Shown here: positions 10,174 through 22,123 of the stretch, piece after piece
How the letters are laid out: the number at the start of each line of letters is the position of its first letter
How positions within the stretch are numbered: position 1 is the first letter of the stretch
NCBI GenBank assembly: GCA_032716605.1
Contig: CM064538.1
Coordinates: 25,035,446 to 25,099,445, forward strand
DNA: 64,000 bases
From: Paralithodes platypus
Lineage: Eukaryota; Arthropoda; Malacostraca; Decapoda; Lithodidae
Reading direction: 5' to 3'
Made by a program: the position numbers and the translations under genes
Notes under the pieces: model-generated
Told to the model about the DNA's origin: nothing
The model's database searches: none
The model's input: only the letters and a program-made list of their open reading frames with translations

Positions 10174-10415
10174 CATTATAACTAAGACCATGAATAGGGC
10201 CTACACTCATTATAACTAAGACCATGAATAGGGCCTACACTCATTATAACTAAGACCATGAATAGGGCCTACACTCATTATAACTAAGACCATGAATAGG
10301 GCCTACACTCATTATAACTAAGACCATGAATAGGGCCTACACTCATTATAACTAAGACCATGAATAGGGCCTACACTCATTATAACTAAGACCATGAATA
10401 GGGCCTACACTCATT
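10174..10415 (+). repeat. 34-bp tandem array, 7 units
   Basis: The unit cattataactaagaccatg plus aatagggcctacact repeats every 34 bp with essentially no divergence, which indicates recent expansion. A CTCF-like ccccctgctgg motif lies just upstream at 10096-10107. Confidence 0.95.
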
Positions 10416-10652
10416 TCTCAAAATATGGAGGAAAAAACAACAAATAAGGGTGCGAGCCTATTCCCTATAATTACTAATATATCCGTTCATCTTGGGACGA
10501 TATCGCTACTAATATACTAATATACTAATTAGTATTGATAAATAGAAACGGTTTGAATATCAAGACGCAAATTACACAGTGCACTAATGACATTATAATA
10601 CACGTTGTGTGAAACATATACACCGCTGATGTTAAATTAACCGGGTGTAAGA

Positions 10653-11140
10653 TTAACCCTCCTGGCCCGGGCAGGCTCTCAAAATGACAGTGTGGGCTAC
10701 CCGGGCGATCTGGCCGAAAAACGTCTAGGCCTAGGCTACCGTATTTTTGTTTAGTTTAACTGCTAGAAATTTCCCACGCATCTATAAATGTAGTGCGGTT
10801 TCCAATCTGTAGACTGGCGTTGAGTAGAGCTCTCTATGTCAACTGGTTCAGTTGTGATGACGATTTCAGTGGAGAGCACTTGCAGGCGATGTTAGCAATA
10901 TGACGATCTTTTCACTACTGAAACAACGACATACAGACATACAATAACAAACTAGTCTTCTCTTTCTTGTTTTCGGAGGTGCGGTGACGTAACGATCGGC
11001 TTTGTTTACATGTGTCGGACACACGGCGTTCAGACCAAGCTGAATAGGCTTTCAAGCTTACAGATTTTAAAATGACAACCAGGCACCTGCCCTTCATTCG
11101 TGGTGTCATTTTAAAATGACAACCGGGCCAGAAGGGTTAA
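10653..11140 (-). mobile_element. TTAA element with relic exon, copy 1
   Basis: TTAA borders at 10653-10656 and 11137-11140. On the minus strand (about 10900 to 10815) it carries the conserved segment tcgtcatcacaactgaacca, then gagagctctactcaacgcc and ctacag, as in the copies at 19836, 36323, 37730 and 61503. The reading frame has TAG in place of the Trp codon. The rest of the element has decayed. Confidence 0.7.
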
Positions 11141-11482
11141 GCGGGTGTAAAAATAAGCGAGTGTAATGACGACATGTTGGCCGAGGGCTGGAATGACGTC
11201 ATCGCTGAGGCCCGCCTTGGCTGATGACGTCACGATAATCAACAACCAATCACAAGCAAGGATACACAACGTCTTGGCTTGGTTAATCAACATGGCTATA
11301 TTCTAGTTAATCTCAGTGTTTCAACCCCTCTTTCCCTGATATATTTCATACCCTACCCAGCTATCGGGGTTTAGTATTGTTGAGGTAAGTGAAGAAAATA
11401 ACTAAGAGATATGAGGATATAAATAAGGATCCTTAGTTAATGGGCAAACAAAATACGGTGACTACCGCTACATAGGATCTTA

Positions 11483-11637
11483 CCCAGAAAAAGCCCTAAC
11501 GTTTGGCGTGGACTGGTTCTGAGGGGGGTATTTTCTTGATGTGTCTGTGTGGGCAGGATATTTGTAGAAGAGCAGGAACGATGAGATCACCCCAGAAAAA
11601 GCCCTGACGTTTGGCGTGGACTCGTTCTAAGGTTCAT
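11483..11637 (+). repeat. Tandem 108-bp repeat, second locus
   Basis: cccagaaaaagccct occurs at 11483 and 11591. The same unit is found at 7503-7663. Confidence 0.85.
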
Positions 11638-12011
11638 TTGGTCCACTGTACTATCGCCTCTCCTCCATCATGGTAACCTCACTGCGCTCAATCTGTAAAC
11701 AAAAACATTATCATAAATACAAGTTCCAAAGGGCTGACAAACTGGATACAAATAACATGGGACCCTAATGGAAATATCTTTGTTCAGGAAGTGCAATAAA
11801 CCTTCTGGAAAGCACAGTATTTAACGGTGGTAAAAAAAAAAAAAAAAAAAAAAAAAACCATACCGGTACTTCAAATGCCGTGCCAGGAAATTTCTCAAAA
11901 TTGGGTGACTCATAAAAAGTATACTTAGTGCAGTATCATCCTATACCGCCCCCCCTCCTCCTTCCCTCAACTTGACCTTTTATTTTGCCCATTTATTTGC
12001 TGTCCATGGGT

Positions 12012-12544
<533 letters not shown>

Positions 12545-12632
12545 GTTTAGGAAGATTATTTTTTGTGGGAGTTATTATGCAGAAGGATGTATTTTATAAG
12601 GTCGTTGATACAGTACAGTTGTATACTAAGAA

Positions 12633-13361
12633 ACCATCACTCCAAAAGAACATGTGCGGGACCTGGGAGTAACAATGAGTACCGATGGAACTTTTTCTCG
12701 CCATATCAACCAAACCACCGAGACCGCTACAAGACTCGCAGGATGGATCCTCAGGACCTTCCAAACTAGAGAGAGGGCCTGTATGCTGACACTCTGGAAG
12801 GCTCTGGTCCTCCCAAAGGTGGAATACTGCTGCCAGCTATGGACTCCCCACAAGATAGGTGACATCGGCAAACTGGAGTCTCTTCAGAGGACCTTCACCA
12901 GCAGGATCTGGGGTCTCCAACACATGAATTACTGGGAACGCCTGAAGGAGTTGCGACTCTACTCCCTTCAGAGACGACGAGAACGTTACCTAGTGATTTA
13001 CGTGTGGAAGACCCTAGAAGGGCTGGTACCTGACGTGGGACTAGTCATCAACAACCACGTTAGAAAAGGGCGGCTGTGCTACATCAAGAGGACTGAGGCT
13101 ACCTCTCCGAAAATAGCAACAGTCGCCCACAACAACTTCAGCAAAAATGGGGCTCGTCTCTTCAATACTGTACCAAAGGCCGTCCGGGAACTGACGGGAG
13201 TCACGACGGACTCCTTCAAGCGTCAGCTGGACCGATGGCTGGCCACAGTACCAGACGAGCCCCCAACACCAGGATATCCCAGCACCGCATCCAACTCGTT
13301 AGTAAATAGACGGAACGAGGGAGTTGCGGAGCTGCCTGGCTGCAGCGGAGGTCCACTTTAG
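12633..13361 (+). pseudogene. LINE-C copy 1, C-terminal ORF fragment
   Basis: An open frame (in frame with 12654-13361, stop TAG 13359-13361) encodes the C-terminal third of a CR1/Jockey-group LINE protein, after the catalytic motif. It begins VRDLGVTMSTDGTFSRH and passes through AGWILRTF and VLPKVEYCCQLWTP. It ends with GRLCYIKRTE, FNTVPKAVRELTGVTTDSFK, PPTPGYPS and ELPGCSGGPL. The same succession is read at 46440-47216 and, on the minus strand, at 49317-49645. RT palm and endonuclease are missing by 5' truncation, so it cannot move itself. Confidence 0.85.
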
Positions 13362-13403
13362 CTGCGTCCACAGAGGACAGAATTCTACCAAGTATGACCA
13401 AGT

Positions 13404-13711
13404 AAGTATACAGATAAAGTAGAGACAAGTGTTGGGACAGTTTATATTTGTTTAGCTACTATCAAGAGTTAGTTTACAGTAAGTATACAGATAAAGTAGA
13501 GACAAGTGTTGGGACAGTTTATATTTGTTTAGCTACTATCAAGAGTTAGTTTACAGTAAGTATACAGATAAAGTAGAGACAAGTGTTGGGACAGTTTATA
13601 TTTGTTTAGCTACTATCAAGAGTTAGTTTACAGTAAGTATACAGATAAAGTAGAGACAAGTGTTGGGACAGTTTTTATTTGTTTAGCTACTATCAAGAGT
13701 TAGTTTACAGT
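13404..13711 (+). repeat. 77-bp tandem array in the LINE-C 3' region, 4 units
   Basis: aagtatacagataaagtaga starts at 13404, 13481, 13558 and 13635. Units are almost identical. It begins 43 bp after the LINE-C stop codon and so may belong to the 3' UTR; the LINE-C2 copy lacks it. Confidence 0.95.
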
Positions 13712-14403
13712 TTTATGGTAAACTACATCTAAACCGTAAGCATGTAAGATCTTCTTGACTAATTCCTTGAACGTGACGATAGTGCGTTGTTATAAGTGCG
13801 ATTAGTTTGCTTGGGCAACATTAACACTTTGGCTGCGGGCATATTTCCACCAAATTAGGGCTCATTCAGGCACTCCTGATTGATTAGGCAAGTGTCTGAA
13901 TGATATGTATTCAGACAAAAACTAGAAGAAAATAGTTTCAAAATGACACCCCGCAGATGTACCATTAACATTTGCTAAAATGAGAAATTATTGCCAATGT
14001 CGCGCTACATTTGCCTTTGGCTCCCGCTTCCTCGCACTCTATTCTACAGGCTTTAAAATCCTGTAAATTGCTGTAAATTGCCATGGCATTCCGGAACGTC
14101 TCCCGCAGGTAAAGTCCATCCTCCTATAACACGAGCTCCTACAACGCGATCCTCCTTCAACACGAGGGGGGGGGACCCGAATTACCTAAACCTCTTATAA
14201 CCCGAACCGAAAACATATAACGCGAAATGGCCTTGCCGAGTGCTTCAAATCCGGCGCTTCCTCTTACTGCGCGACCCCCCCCCCCCCACCTACAGCGCGA
14301 CGGCAAGAGAGCTTCGGAGCTGGCCCAGCTGGGTTGACGGCAAGCTGAAACATCTCGCTCAACTTACTGTTTCTTCATTCTAATTTAATTCGGTATACAG
14401 TAT

Positions 14404-15708
14404 ACCTCAAGTTATAGAGGTATTAGTTTATTGTCAGTGGTTGGAAAGCTGTATGGCAGGGTGTTGATAGAGAGGATAATAAAGTGTACGGAAGTTGCAA
14501 TAGGAGAAGAACAGTGCGGTTTTAGGAGGGGAAGAGGGTGCGTGGATCAGATGTTTGCAGTAAGACAGTTATGCGAGAAGTATTTAGAGAAGCATAAGGA
14601 GATATTTTGGGCTTTTATGGACTTGGAAAAAGCATATGATCGTGTGGACCGTGAAGCAATGTGGAAGGTGTTAAGGATTTATGAAATTGGAGGAAATTTG
14701 TTAGAAGCAGTTAAGAGTTTTTATGAAGGGAGCAGAGCATGTGTGAGAGTAGGAAATGGTGAGTTGAGTGAATGGTTTGAGGCAAAGGTAGGTTTGCGAC
14801 AGGGTTGTGTAATGTCACCATGGCTGTTTAATATGTTTATGGATGGTGTGGTGAGGGAGGTGAAAAGGAGAACTATGGGAAGAGGATTGGGTTTAGTAGG
14901 AAAGAATGGTAGAGATTGTGAGTTGAATCAGTTGCTGTTCGCTGATGACACAGCATTGGTGGCGGATTCTGATGAGAAACTGCAGCGGGTAGTCAAAGAG
15001 TTTGGTGTGGTTTGTGGAAGGAGGAAACTGAAGGTGAACGTCAATAAAAGTAAAGTAATGGTGTGTAATAGGGGAGAGCATAGGGTGAATCTAGATGTGA
15101 GGCTGGATGGGGAAATATTGGAACAAGTAGAGTGTTTTAAATATCTAGGAGGAACAATAAGCAGGAGTGGAGGTATGGAAGTGGAGGTAAAACAGAGAGT
15201 GTGTGAAGGAAGGAAGGTTTTCGGAGCAATGGGAAGTATGTGGAAGACGAGAAATCTCGGAGTGAAAGTAAAAAGTGCATCAAACTGTATCAAGGAATTG
15301 TTGTGCCAACAGTGATGTATGGGGCTGAGACATGGGCTCTGAAGAAAAAGGAGAAAAGAGGGCTGGATGTGATGGAGATGAGCTGCTTGAGGAGTATGTG
15401 TGGAGTTACTCGTAGAGACAGATTGAGAAATGAAGAGATACGTAGGAGAGTGGGGCAGCAGGAACATTTGTCAGCCAGAGTGGACAGAAGGGTGCTGAGC
15501 TGGTATGGTCATGTTGAACGAATGGGAGATGAAAGGCTTACAAAGAGAATATGTGAGTCAGGTACAAGGGGAGATAGAAGGGCAGGAAGACCCCCATTGA
15601 GATGGAGAGACTGTAAGAAAGGCTTTGGATGATAGAGGAATGACTATAGATCAGGCAGGGGAAGTGGTGGTGGACAGGAGTGAATGGAGAATGCTTGTGA
15701 ATAGTTGA
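14404..15708 (+). pseudogene. RTE-2 reverse transcriptase, frameshifted
   Basis: RT frame from SYRGISLLSVVGKLYGRVL through GFRRGRGCVDQMF, FMDLEKAYDRVDRE, LRQGCVMSPWLF and FADDT (14938-14952) to FKYLGGTISRSGG. A frameshift near 15270 moves the reading to the frame with VVPTVMYGAETWALKKKEKR and LSWYGHVERMGDERLTKR. A second shift near 15613 restores VRKALDDRGM ... DRSEWRMLVNS with stop TGA 15706-15708. It is a different RTE subfamily from RTE-1: the C-termini do not match. Endonuclease is missing by truncation. A dead copy. Confidence 0.9.
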
Positions 15709-16096
15709 GTGAACACATGGTCATTTGGAGTAAGGGGTCGGGCGCAAGTTGGACTAGATAATAGTCCATCAGGCGCCTGGCCCGGGGAGACGATTAATAT
15801 GAAGGGTGTGCCTGGAAGTGTGGTGGGAGGGCTTGTCGCTTTGGCTCCGCTGCATGTCTGCCTGCCGAGATCGGAACCTCTCCTGGTGGTCAGGGGCCGG
15901 GGGAGTGCTGGAGCGACCTTGGTAACCCTGGTCTCTGGGTCTTCTCCTGGGTGACCTGGATGTGTGAGAGTTTGTGTTTTTTATCTGTGTTTATTTTTTG
16001 TTTTATGTTGTTTTTGTGTTTTCCCTGTTCTTGCTCTGTCTTGAGTCGGCTACCCCCAAAATGGGGATTGGGCCTGAGCATATAGATAGATAGATA
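14404..16096 (+). mobile_element. RTE-2: 5'-truncated RTE LINE with 3' UTR and (TAGA)n tail
   Basis: It lies between direct repeats atacagtat at 14395-14403 and 16097-16105 (approximate, next to the tail). The left junction cuts into the RT coding region at the YRGISLLS motif. A 370-bp 3' UTR (15709-16080) ends ggggattgggcctgagca before the (TAGA)n tail. It inserted into the pogo-like element at 14112-16484. Confidence 0.85.
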
Positions 16097-17024
16097 GATA
16101 CAGTATTTGTTTATCCAAACATGATTTTATAATTTACTTGCCTATTATTAGGAAGTAGAGTAATAAGAGCCCACAGTAACAAATATCCAATTGTTGATAA
16201 TAAATTAATGTTGGACAGTACGTTTGGTTAGATTTTGTCCACGAAACAACAACAAACCCCAGCTGTGAATATGCTTGGCGGTGAATGTTATTCCGATGAA
16301 ATGGAAGTTGTATAGCCTAGCCTATATATTTATTAAGCTAAAAATATACGGAAAAGTGGCAAAATTGGGGGGCCCAGTCCCATATAGAATTATCTCCATT
16401 TAAAGTGTTATTCCTACAACGCGAAATACCTACAACACGAGGCGCAGTGCCGCCCCTAAACTTGCGTTATAGGAGGATGGACTGTAATTGGTTATGGTAA
16501 CTTGCTCATGTAGTAATGTACACCCTATGTGGTTGATTGTGTTCTTATATTTATAAATTATTATTTGGCTTAAGCGTTGTTTCCACATAGCGATTTTGAT
16601 AATTTGTATTGTCTTTTTACTGTGTTCGTCCAAGTTTTGGTTTGTTTATTTTGCAAGTTTTAAATCATAATTTACCCAAATCCATTTGAACATTATCTAT
16701 CCAGTCACATGTCTCAGCTTCACCTGTCTACAATTAGTTGGTTAAAATAGGACTTCAGAGGCTATCAACCCTTCAGGATGATTTTTCCAGCACACTGTAA
16801 GTCAAGAATATTATCAAGAATGGAACCCCTTTTTGAGAACTACCAGTCCCTTACTGTCTACAACTGTATCTATCAATTTATGAACCCATCTTGCCATCCA
16901 CATCTCTCCCTCCCCCAAATAGATACACTTATATACAGTATTGTACAGAGAGACACACACACTCCTAGGATGTCAAACCAGAGCAATTTTGTTTGAAGAT
17001 TTGAATGAATTATTATATTTTTTT

Positions 17025-17320
17025 CACCAACCAAATTCATTTCTAAACTCAATTAATGAAATCAACAAATACATGTGGCACTCCAAGGACTCTAACCTAA
17101 GATACATCAAAATTCCGCGCACTTATGCATTACGCTATCAAGACAGTTAATATGAGAAGGAATTGAGTAACACCCCGTTCTTAACATTAATCATCAATTA
17201 CAAACCCTAATGCACTTGAATTAACTAACAAAAGCAAATGGTCCTCCCGGGATTCCAACTCGGGACACCACACCCAGAACATAAGCATCTAAACCATTAC
17301 ACCACCAACACAAGAAATTA
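17025..17320 (-). mobile_element. tRNA-like SINE fragments
   Basis: Two adjacent tRNA-like pieces on the minus strand. 17025-17150 matches the family at 28900-29072 and 29335-29628 (acatgtggcactccaaggac). 17235-17320 has a B-box-like gggattccaactcggga and the gtggtgtaatggttta end. Both are degenerate. Confidence 0.5.
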
Positions 17321-17459
17321 ACATGAAATAGCATTGTTTTGGCCATTTTATCACTTCCAAAGACATAATTTTGGCTATAAACACTTACTATTTCTAAACA
17401 TGACTATTATGAAAACTAAAAATAATGAACTTGGCTCTAGTTTGACACCCTGCAAACAC

Positions 17460-17846
17460 AAACATGATATATTATTGGGATGGAATTTGTGCTGTACCTA
17501 GTATCAGTGCATTACCACAGCACACCGAAATGCCAAAAAAATACCCTCATTGTTCCCTGATTAAATAGCACTGTATGAATATTCCCATATTCAAAAATAT
17601 GCTACAGGGGGGCAATGCCTAGCGAGTTAATTGCTCAATAGGTGGCGTTCTGAGAGTGAGGGTCCGAGCCTAGGGGATGAGACTGAAGTGCAGAGGCGAG
17701 GCGGCTTCAGCGATTGAGTTGCTTCGAGCCGTGAAGCTTCGCATGTCTCACTCCCTAGGCTAGAACAAGACCTCACGGGTCTCACCGTGTTCAGCGGTAG
17801 AGTGTAAAGGCTATTAGCCTATGCCCGAGAGGGAGTAGTTGGAATA

Positions 17847-17882
<36 letters not shown>
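17460..17882 (+). mobile_element. tRNA-derived SINE body with poly(A) tail
   Basis: The body aligns with 42410-42760 and (inverted) 48290-48720, sharing attcccatattcaaaatatg, gagttaattgctcaatagg, gagagtgagggtccgag and agcctatgcccg. It ends in a 33-base A tail. The tRNA-like head visible at 42360-42410 is not recognisable in this copy. Confidence 0.75.
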
Positions 17883-17884
<2 letters not shown>

Positions 17885-18175
17885 GATAAGGGGTTAAAGG
17901 TGGGGTTGCATGGGTTGAGATGCACATGGAATAATGATCGCCAACCTGCACTTAATGATCTTGCAATGGCACTGAAATAATTATTTACAATGGTATAAAG
18001 GATTTTGTGGATCGTCTACACCAGACCTGTGACGTCGCACCAGTATCCTCATCGTGGACTGGATGGTGTCATTTTGCAAGATAATTATGTGTACAGCAGG
18101 TTGGTGATTATTATTCCATGTTTATCTCAACCCATGCACCCCCAACTTTAAGGTGAGGCTGATGGACTGTTGAGG

Positions 18176-18452
18176 TTAAGGGGGAGATGGGTCGTTTTTT
18201 TGGTCTCCTTTCTCCCTCGTGTTAAGCCCCATTTGTTTTGAGATTATAAGACGTTCGGCCCATTAGTTTGGCAATTTTAACACCTTTCGCTCCATTTCGT
18301 TGTCAAATTTTAAGACCTTTAGTGTCAATTAGGTGTCGATTATTTCCTGGCGAGCGATAGCGAAGCTTGATGGAGGTCTAGCGAGAAAACTAAGAAATAA
18401 ATTAATTAAGACCCCCCCCCCCACAAAAAAAAACCGGTCAGTCTCCCCTTAA
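18176..18452. mobile_element. TTAA-flanked MITE, hairpin family
   Basis: TTAAGGGGGAGATGG at the left and CTCCCCTTAA at the right, with ggcgagcgatagcgaag in the middle. Same organisation as 2687-3022, with an internal deletion and a C tract. Confidence 0.75.
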
Positions 18453-18536
18453 GGCCAGTTCCATACAAGAATGGAAACACCTCAAGGCAGCCATTGAGGG
18501 TAAGAGCAGCCATTCCAGAGACTAGATTTGGGGCTC

Positions 18537-18735
18537 TGGTGTATTCACTATAAGTAGGCGAGAAATCATGACCACTAACCTCTGTAACTAAAAAACGACT
18601 AGAGTAATGGAGCTAATATGTCTACCCCTTTGGGAAGAGTCAGTCAAGGAATAGATGTAGAAATGTACAGCCAATTTGCTCTAGCCCTTTTTGAGTTACA
18701 GAGGATAAAGGCCATGATTTCTCGCCTACTTACAG
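18537..18735. repeat. Small inverted-repeat MITE
   Basis: ataagtaggcgagaaatcat (about 18552) reappears as its complement near 18712, as does gaggttagtggtc/gagg-type sequence. The spacer contains no recognisable gene. Confidence 0.6.
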
Positions 18736-18869
18736 CGAATAACCATGGGGAGGGTGTCAAACGAAAGCCCAGTTCATTCTTTATAGTCTGTATTATTGTA
18801 TATATATGTAGCTAAAATGATGGTGTATAGTTCAAATTGTCTTTGGAAGTGATAACATGGCCAAAACAA

Positions 18870-19006
18870 TGCTATTATAATGTAAAACTTGCAAAATAAA
18901 CAAACCAAAACGTATACGAACACAGTAAAAAGACAAAACAACTAATCAAAATCGCTATGTGGAAACAACGCTTAAGCAAAATAATAATTTATAAATAAAA
19001 GAACAC
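18870..19006 (-). repeat. cacatagcgattttg repeat, inverted copy
   Basis: The complement of ttgcaagttttacattat is followed by atcgctatgtggaaacaac and cgcttaagcaaaataat, matching 16540-16672 on the other strand. Confidence 0.7.
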
Positions 19007-19254
19007 AAATATTTCAGGTTAATTTGTGCATATTTTGTCTCGTATTCATTCAAGTCTTCTAACAAAGTTGCTCAGGTTTGACACCCTGACCTTGGGGCTG
19101 AAATGGACCAAATAGGATGAACGGAGGCCTTGGATGTCTGTATGGCATGCAGTTTGATCAAGTTATAACCCCTTCTTTACTGGTGACGTTCTTTTAACTT
19201 TATTCTGGTTGCTTTTAGACAATTATATTCAGTATTAAAAAGGGCCTCCAACAA

Positions 19255-19739
19255 TTAACCCCTTATTGGCGGCGCGCGACATATGTCGAGTGAAATAAAT
19301 TTGGACTATGTGGCGGTGCACGAAATCAGATTCTGTCGAGCACCATTTTCAGCACGTAATGTTGCTGAGAGAGCGAGCTGAGCGGTGGAACGAGCATAGT
19401 AACCATATGACCGGTCCCCACCACCGCGGTGGACCTACTGAACTGTATCCCACCCTTCTCCCCCCTTTCTCACTCGCTACACAGGGAATTATGTAAGGAA
19501 ATTACCTTATTTTAGGTTTTTTGCACTCATGTTGCACGATCGTTGCAAGAAAACCAGTGGTCGTACAAGGATGGTTCGGGTGTCATTGGAAAGCTCTGTT
19601 TACACCCTTTCAGGGATAGATACTTGTTTTACGCTCTGGGTCTTATTTAGGCATGAAAATGAGCATGGAAACAACCCTATTTAGGGTAAAACAAAAATGC
19701 TGGGCAAATGGACCACCTAGCCCGCTAAATAAGGGTTAA
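19255..19739. mobile_element. TTAA element, ttaaccccttattggcgg family
   Basis: TTAACCCCTTATTGGCGGCG at the left and aaataagggTTAA at the right. The host repeat continues on each side as in 39200-39300. A second member is at 33017-33437. Interior similarity between the two includes ttgcaagaaaaccagtgg-like sequence, also seen near 34800. Confidence 0.65.
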
Positions 19740-19819
19740 ATGGCTTCGTTCTATCTCGCTTCACCCTTTTTACTACAACAGATCCCTTTTAAAATTAACA
19801 AAATAGTCTAAATATATAT

Positions 19820-19855
19820 AACCGGGTTTGAGGGGTTAACCCCTCAAACCCGGTT
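19820..19855. repeat. Perfect 36-bp palindrome centred on gttaac
   Basis: aaccgggtttgaggggtt and its exact complement meet at TTAA. It coincides with the left border of the next TTAA element, so it probably arose where two similar element ends abut. Confidence 0.9.
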
Positions 19856-20328
19856 GGGCTCTGAGGCACCCATAACAAACGCGGCCCGCGGACCCCGGAA
19901 GGGCTCTGAGGCTCCGGCAGCTTGAAAGCCTGTAAGCTTGTTTTGAAAGCCGTCCGTCCGACGCATATAAACACAGCCGGTTGGCCCGACGCCGCGCACC
20001 TCCGAACACAAGAAGGAGAGGCGTAGTTTGTCCTTGTGTGGCTGTATGTTGTCATTTCAGTAGTGAAAAGTGGCTAATATGGCTGACATCGCCACAAAGT
20101 TCTCTCCACGGAAATTGTCATCACAACTGAACCAGTTGACTTAGAGAGCTCTACTCAATGCCATTCTACAGGTACGAAACACATCTATGTTTGGGGATAC
20201 GCGGGAATACGGAAGCAGTCAAAATAACAAAGATACAGTAGCCTAGGCGAGACTTTTTTTCGGCCAAATCCCCCGGGTTTCAGGGAATATTTATAGAATA
20301 CAGTACATGGCCGAGGCTGGAGGGTTGA
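19836..20328 (+). mobile_element. TTAA element with relic exon, copy 2
   Basis: The left border is TTAA 19836-19839; the right end ggctggagggttga (20325-20328) is a decayed TTAA. It holds an ATG-led frame (20081: MADIATKFSPRK, then SSQLNQLT) broken by TAG at a conserved Trp position, then RALLNAILQ ending CTACAG followed by gtacg, a splice-donor-like junction. Confidence 0.75.
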
Positions 20329-20472
20329 TAACATGAAAAAGATGTCGCCGGTACACAATGGGTTAAACGCTGTGCACTCCCCTGATCGACATGGCTAAGG
20401 CGTGCACTTGCTACGACTTTTAACCCATACAGTACCATCATATTCTGGCGACTCTTAGACGCTTTTATTCAA

Positions 20473-20836
20473 CTTGAGGGGAGATGGTTCACTTTTTGGC
20501 CAATTTTTGCATGTATTAATTATTTTTCTAGTTTCCTCCCTAGACCTCCATCAAATAAAAAACAAACAAACATCCATTAGATCCCCCTTCTAGATTAATT
20601 TGTAAATTTTTCGGTAGAAAAATTTGCCGGTTCTTCCAACATTACAGGCTCACTATCGTTTGCCAGGGAAAAAATTGACAGTTAAATAGCACGAAAGGTC
20701 TAAATATTGACTAAGAAATGGGGCAAAAAGTCTTAAAATTGACTAACTAATGGGGCAAACATCTTAACATCTGAAAACTAATGGGGCTAAACATGAGGGA
20801 GAAATTGGTCCAGAAAACCGGCCCATGTCCCCTTAA
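20473..20836. mobile_element. TTAA-family MITE, decayed left end
   Basis: The left end reads ttgaggggagatgg, the right end ccccTTAA. Inside are the gacctccatcaa segment, hairpin atttttcggtagaaaaat and ggctcactatcgtttgcc. Orientation is opposite to 2687-3022. Confidence 0.7.
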
Positions 20837-20885
20837 GGAGAACTTCTAGCAATTAACGAAGCTTCAAACTATCTCGGCCAACACT

Positions 20886-21222
20886 TTAAGGGGAGGTTTT
20901 TAGTTTGGTCCCTAGCTATCCTTCAAGCTTAAGATTACACCCCCTTGAGCCCCTTTCAAGATAAATTTGTACATTTTTCGGTAGAAAAATGTCCCGGCTG
21001 AAAGCCGACTCCTCTTAAATTACAGGCTCGCTATCGCTCGCCAGGATAAAATCGACACCTAAATGGCACGAAAGGTCTTAAAATTGACAGAAATGGGTTG
21101 AAAGTTCTTAAAATCGTCAAAATAATGGGGGCAAACGTCTTAAAATTAGAAAAACAATGGGGCTAAACATGAGGGAGAAAGGAGTCACGAAAAAAATCCC
21201 TCAAGTGGAAATCTCCCCTTAA
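20886..21222. mobile_element. TTAA-flanked MITE, complete
   Basis: TTAAGGGGAGGTTTTTAGTT at the left, tggaaatctccccTTAA at the right. It is an inverted orientation of 2687-3022 at nearly the same length (337 versus 336 bp), with ggctcgctatcgctcgcc at about 21026. Confidence 0.85.
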
Positions 21223-21386
21223 CTACCACAGATCCTTCCTAAGCTGCATAATATCGTCTAAATATAGCTAGAAAAATATACAACACACGTCGCTGGTGCT
21301 AATAAGTCCTCTTTCAGCTGTCATTACGTTTGGCTCGCTCTGTGCTGTATTAATGTCTGTCAGATGTTGAATAGGATGGGTAAGTG

Positions 21387-21794
21387 TTGTTGTTGTTGTT
21401 CCCCAAGCTGCCTGGCCGAACAGCCCCAAGGCCCCGAGCAAGGCCAAGGTCATAACCGAGCGCCCCCACAGAACCCTCCCCGCCGACCACAATAAAGCCT
21501 GGGTGACCGAAGCCATTCCATGGCGAGGAGCTGAGGAGGGTGCGGAAACGCCCGGGAAACCAAAGCCCCACCCAGGGCCCTGTGTCCCTCAGCAATTATG
21601 AAGAGAAAGTTGAGGGGCAAGGGAAAAATGTGACGCTTTGGCTTCCAATCTTGGTAGATTGGGAGGGCAATCCACGTTAGAGACGCCGTCACTTGAGATC
21701 TAGAAAATATATAAGTAAAAGGAACAGTCAGAGTAAGCTATGGGTATGGCAGAGATCGCTCAGTTCTCACTCTGATAGACCAGCCCATCACCAC
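21387..21794 (-). mobile_element. SINE-A, full length (about 408 bp)
   Basis: Flanked by the 10-bp direct repeat tgggtaagtg (21377-21386; 21795-21804), and the uninterrupted host sequence survives at 2294-2490. On the minus strand it starts gtggtgatgggctggtctat and runs to gggctgttcggccaggcagc followed by ttggggaac and (AAC)n. The same 5' start at 45125 argues this is the true 5' end of a SINE and not a random LINE truncation. No tRNA A/B boxes are obvious, so the origin of the head is unknown. Confidence 0.9.
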
Positions 21795-21934
21795 TGGGTA
21801 AGTGTAGGACCAATGTGCTTGTATATCTCACTCAAAAAGAAGAAATCCTGTGGAAATATTGCTGATACCAAATTTCAATAAATACATAATTGGTGCCGAG
21901 ACATCACTTATTAGCGCGACTGTACTCAAAGGGT

Positions 21935-22078
21935 TAACTGAACATTTGCCATGCACCGCTAGACCGAGCTGCCCTTGCCCCGTCTACCAATGGCACAGGG
22001 TGGGATCAAACTACAGACCCTTCGATCAGCAGTCAGACGCGCTACCGACCATGCCACGGATCATGGCATAATTTTTGT
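21935..22078 (-). mobile_element. tRNA-Ser-like SINE head
   Basis: On the minus strand: ggcatggtcggtagcgcg, a loop with ctgctga, then tagtttgatcccaccctg and cattggtagacgggg. It resembles the head of the SINE at 42050-42245. Confidence 0.55.
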
Positions 22079-22123
22079 TTTTATTATTAATTTCACTCCA
22101 ACACCAAACACCTCCCAACAAAA

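Larger units (their letters stand above)
14112..16484. mobile_element. pogo/Tigger-like DNA element interrupted by RTE-2
   Basis: Terminal inverted repeats are AGTCCATCCTCCTATAACAC at 14113 and its near complement at 16484 (cttgcgttataggaggatgg then actg), flanked by TA on both sides (14110-14111; 16485-16486). The TIR type and TA target are those of the Tc1/mariner-pogo superfamily. About 680 bp remain once the RTE-2 insertion is removed. No transposase frame is seen, so it is non-autonomous. Confidence 0.75.
13764..16672. repeat. cacatagcgattttg repeat split by nested insertions
   Basis: The left part (13764-13829, gaacgtgacgatagtgc to cttgggcaaca) and right part (16500-16672, taacttgctcatgtag to ttttgcaagttt) rejoin into the uninterrupted form at 7140-7312. 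The 2.67 kb between holds a decayed TTAA-starting element (from 13830, ttaacactttggctgcggg), the pogo-like element and RTE-2. Confidence 0.7.
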
